Shown: piece after piece, positions 5,072 to 7,173 of the stretch
Layout of the letters: every line of letters begins with the position of its first letter
How positions within the stretch are numbered: the stretch's first letter is position 1
DNA from: an uncultured Clostridia bacterium
Lineage (GTDB): Bacteria > Bacillota > Clostridia > Oscillospirales > Acutalibacteraceae
Length of the DNA stretch: 7,173 nucleotides
Assembly (NCBI GenBank): GCA_937897215.1
Contig: CALCBQ010000206.1
Span: 1 to 7,173, forward strand
Reading direction: 5' to 3'
Notes under the pieces: model-generated
The model's input: only the letters and a program-made list of their open reading frames with translations
What the model was told of the DNA's origin: nothing
Database searches by the model: none
Translations under genes and position numbers: made by a program

Positions 5072-7173
5072 ATGACACACGATAAAATTATTATTAAAGG
5101 TGCAAAAGAAAACAATCTTAAAAATATTGATGTTGAAATACCACGCGATAAGCTTGTGGTTTTAACAGGTCTTTCTGGCTCTGGTAAATCATCTTTGGCT
5201 TTTGATACTATTTATGCTGAGGGACAAAGACGCTATATTGAGTCTTTATCATCTTATGCAAGAATGTTTTTGGGTCAGATGGAAAAACCGAATGTAGAGG
5301 CAATTGAGGGACTTTCTCCAGCAATTTCCATTGACCAGAAGACAACATCAAAAAATCCCCGTTCAACAGTTGGCACTGTAACGGAGATTTATGACTATTT
5401 GCGTCTTTTATATGCAAGAATTGGTATTCCTCATTGTCCTGTCTGTGGCAGAGAAATCAAACAACAAACTGTTGACCAGATTGTTGATAGTATTATGAGT
5501 ATGCCTGAAGGCACAAAGTTTCAGATTTTATCGCCTGTTGTTCGTGGTAAAAAGGGCGAGCACGCAAAAGAACTTGCTAACGCATTAAAAGCAGGTTTTG
5601 TTAGGGCTAGAATTGATGGTGAAGTTACAGAACTCGTTGAAGATATGAAACTCCCTAAAACATACAAGCATACAATTGAAATTATAGTTGACCGACTTGT
5701 TGTTAAAGAGGGTATAAGAACTCGTCTTGCCGATTCAATTGAAACTACTACTCAGCATTCAGGAGGTAACGTAATAATTGACGTAATAGGCGATAAAGAA
5801 TACCTTTATTCGCTTAATTACGCTTGTCCTGAACACGGAATAAGTATGGATGAGCTTTCGCCTCGAATGTTTTCATTTAATAATCCTTATGGTGCTTGTC
5901 CTACGTGTACAGGACTTGGAACTTTTATGAAAGTTAGTCCTGACCTTGTAATACCTAATAGGAACTTATCTATTGCTGATGGTGCTATTTGTGCAAGTGG
6001 TTGGAGTAAAGCTGAAAAAGGCTCAATTGCAGGAATGTACTATACAGCCCTTGGTAAGCAATACGGATTTACACTTAAAACACCAATTAAAAATATTTCA
6101 GAAGATGGTATTAATGCCATTCTTTATGGTACTAACGAAAAACTTAAAATGACAAGACCTACATTTTATGGCTCTGGTTCATATGTGTCAGAGTTTGAGG
6201 GTGTTATTAATAACCTTGAACGCCGTTACAAAGAAACTACAAGTGATTGGGCAAAATGGGAAATAGAACAGGTCATGACTGCTTGTAAATGTCCTGATTG
6301 TAATGGTACTCGTCTTAAGCCTGAAATCCTTTCAGTAACCGTTGGTGGTAAAAACATTAGTGAATTTTGTGATATGTCAATAGTTAAAGCAATCGATTTT
6401 GTAAATAATCTTGATTTAACAGAAAAAGAACAATTTATTGCAGAATCCATTATCAAGGAAATCAAAAGTCGCCTTAATTTCTTAAAGAGCGTTGGTCTTG
6501 AATATCTTACACTTTCACGTTCATCTGGTACGCTTTCAGGTGGCGAAAGCCAACGAATTCGTCTTGCAACTCAAATTGGTTCTTCTCTTATGGGAGTTGT
6601 TTATATTCTTGATGAACCTAGTATTGGATTGCATCAACGAGATAACGATAAGTTACTTGGTACATTAGAGCGACTTCGCGATTTAGGTAATACCCTTATT
6701 GTCGTTGAACACGATGAAGATACAATGCGTGCTGCAGACTATATCGTTGATATAGGTCCTGGCGCAGGTGTGCACGGTGGCGAAGTCGTTTGTGCAGGTA
6801 CTGTTGACGATATTATTGATTGCAAAGACTCAATAACAGGTATGTATCTTTCAGGAAAAAGAAAAATTCCTGTTCCTGAAATTCGTAGAAAAGGCAATGG
6901 TAATATACTCACAGTTAAAGGTGCTGCTGAGAATAACCTTAAAAATATTGATGTGGATTTTCCACTTGGCTGTTTTACCTGTATTACAGGTGTTTCAGGT
7001 TCTGGTAAATCATCACTTATCAATGAAATTTTATACAAAAATCTTGCAAACGAACTAAATGGTGCTAAAAAATCCGTTGGTAAATTTGATAAGATTTTAG
7101 GCCTTGAATATGGAGCGGATGATTATGTTACCAAGCCTTTTAATATCCGTGAAGTAACCTCAAGAATAAAGGC
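5072..7173 (+). CDS. uvrA: Excinuclease ABC subunit A (UvrA), 3' end missing and chimeric
   Basis: UvrA is the damage-sensing ABC ATPase that dimerises and loads UvrB. The frame gives 700 codons and runs off the window; the family is near 940-950. Visible parts are Walker A GLSGSGKSS (33-41), the Q-loop region SIDQKTTSKNPRS (86-98), zinc ligands C122/C125 probably with C407/C410, a second module C252, H255, C276 and C279, ABC signature LSGGESQ (488-494), Walker B YILDEPSIGL (511-520) and the second Walker A GVSGSGKSS (640-648). UvrA similarity stops near residue 680 (about base 7111), and the rest resembles a response regulator. The second Q-loop, third zinc finger, second signature and second Walker B are therefore absent. 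The ATG directly follows the uvrB TAA, with GGAG at 5062-5065 six nt upstream, inside uvrB. The two genes form an operon. Confidence 0.95.
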   Translation, partial: MTHDKIIIKGAKENNLKNIDVEIPRDKLVVLTGLSGSGKSSLAFDTIYAEGQRRYIESLSSYARMFLGQMEKPNVEAIEGLSPAISIDQKTTSKNPRSTVGTVTEIYDYLRLLYARIGIPHCPVCGREIKQQTVDQIVDSIMSMPEGTKFQILSPVVRGKKGEHAKELANALKAGFVRARIDGEVTELVEDMKLPKTYKHTIEIIVDRLVVKEGIRTRLADSIETTTQHSGGNVIIDVIGDKEYLYSLNYACPEHGISMDELSPRMFSFNNPYGACPTCTGLGTFMKVSPDLVIPNRNLSIADGAICASGWSKAEKGSIAGMYYTALGKQYGFTLKTPIKNISEDGINAILYGTNEKLKMTRPTFYGSGSYVSEFEGVINNLERRYKETTSDWAKWEIEQVMTACKCPDCNGTRLKPEILSVTVGGKNISEFCDMSIVKAIDFVNNLDLTEKEQFIAESIIKEIKSRLNFLKSVGLEYLTLSRSSGTLSGGESQRIRLATQIGSSLMGVVYILDEPSIGLHQRDNDKLLGTLERLRDLGNTLIVVEHDEDTMRAADYIVDIGPGAGVHGGEVVCAGTVDDIIDCKDSITGMYLSGKRKIPVPEIRRKGNGNILTVKGAAENNLKNIDVDFPLGCFTCITGVSGSGKSSLINEILYKNLANELNGAKKSVGKFDKILGLEYGADDYVTKPFNIREVTSRIK
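7088..7173 (+). other. Response-regulator receiver-domain fragment joined in frame to uvrA (probable chimeric join)
   Basis: The translation from about residue 673 of the uvrA frame reads DKILGLEYGADDYVTKPF, then NIREVTSRIK. This is the alpha4-beta5-alpha5 end of an OmpR/PhoB-type receiver domain, with the conserved Lys of TKPF at codon 7133-7135 followed by the cis-Pro. The earlier receiver parts, including the acidic pocket and the phospho-accepting Asp, are absent, so it cannot work as a receiver. UvrA proteins have a DKI-GLE segment at the same place, so the join lies somewhere in 7088-7111. The window ends inside this fragment. Whether the join exists in the organism cannot be told from the sequence. 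Confidence 0.8.

Noticed and set aside
4543..5115. 190-codon open frame on the - strand opposite the end of uvrB
   Set aside because: It lies opposite intact UvrB motifs V and VI and the UVR region. Its Ser/Ile-rich translation resembles no family I know, and it is a shadow of the real gene.
6739..7038. 99-codon open frame on the - strand inside uvrA
   Set aside because: It is opposite the UvrA linker and second Walker A. The Pro/Ser/Leu-rich translation is typical of a shadow frame, with no ribosome binding site or known domain.
5072..7173. A new UvrA-receiver fusion protein as a damage-responsive signalling system
   Set aside because: Only the last part of a receiver domain is present, without the phospho-accepting Asp, and UvrA would lose its second ATP site. 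A chimeric join at a short shared segment explains it better.

Overview
The window is AT-rich chromosomal DNA from a low-GC, spore-forming Firmicute. A gut-type Clostridia is my best guess; the species cannot be named from the sequence. The evidence is AT-rich third positions, strong AGGAG-like ribosome binding sites, a sigma-A promoter with a DinR/LexA-type operator, and a spmA-spmB pair, which occurs in endospore formers. There are six protein genes and almost no non-coding DNA; the longest gap is about 118 bp. No RNA gene, mobile element or CRISPR array was seen.

Layout. Positions 1-1922 (+) hold the end of a glycolytic operon: the C-terminal half of triosephosphate isomerase (tpiA), then a complete Mn-dependent phosphoglycerate mutase (gpmI). 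Both are rich in GGT, GTT and CTT codons, as expected of highly expressed genes. Positions 1908-3006 (-) hold spmA and spmB, spore maturation membrane proteins, running towards gpmI. The gpmI and spmB coding regions overlap tail to tail by 15 bp. A strong rho-independent terminator for gpmI therefore sits inside the spmB coding sequence. Positions 3007-3124 form a divergent control region with a near-consensus sigma-A promoter and a LexA-like operator for uvrB. Positions 3125-7173 (+) hold uvrB and uvrA, the damage-recognition parts of nucleotide excision repair, joined with no spacer.

How the genes work together. tpiA and gpmI act in the lower half of glycolysis. UvrA and UvrB form the complex that finds bulky DNA lesions, and the operator suggests SOS control. 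SpmA and SpmB act late in sporulation, in spore core dehydration.

The main anomaly is at the right edge. The uvrA frame stays open to the last base, but after about residue 680 the protein stops looking like UvrA. It becomes the end of an OmpR/PhoB-type response-regulator receiver domain (GADDYVTKPF). The switch lies in a short stretch that both families could encode, so a chimeric assembly join is the likeliest explanation; a real fusion is much less likely. I found no convincing new biological system. The most notable genuine features are the terminator embedded in spmB and the operator over the uvrB start site.
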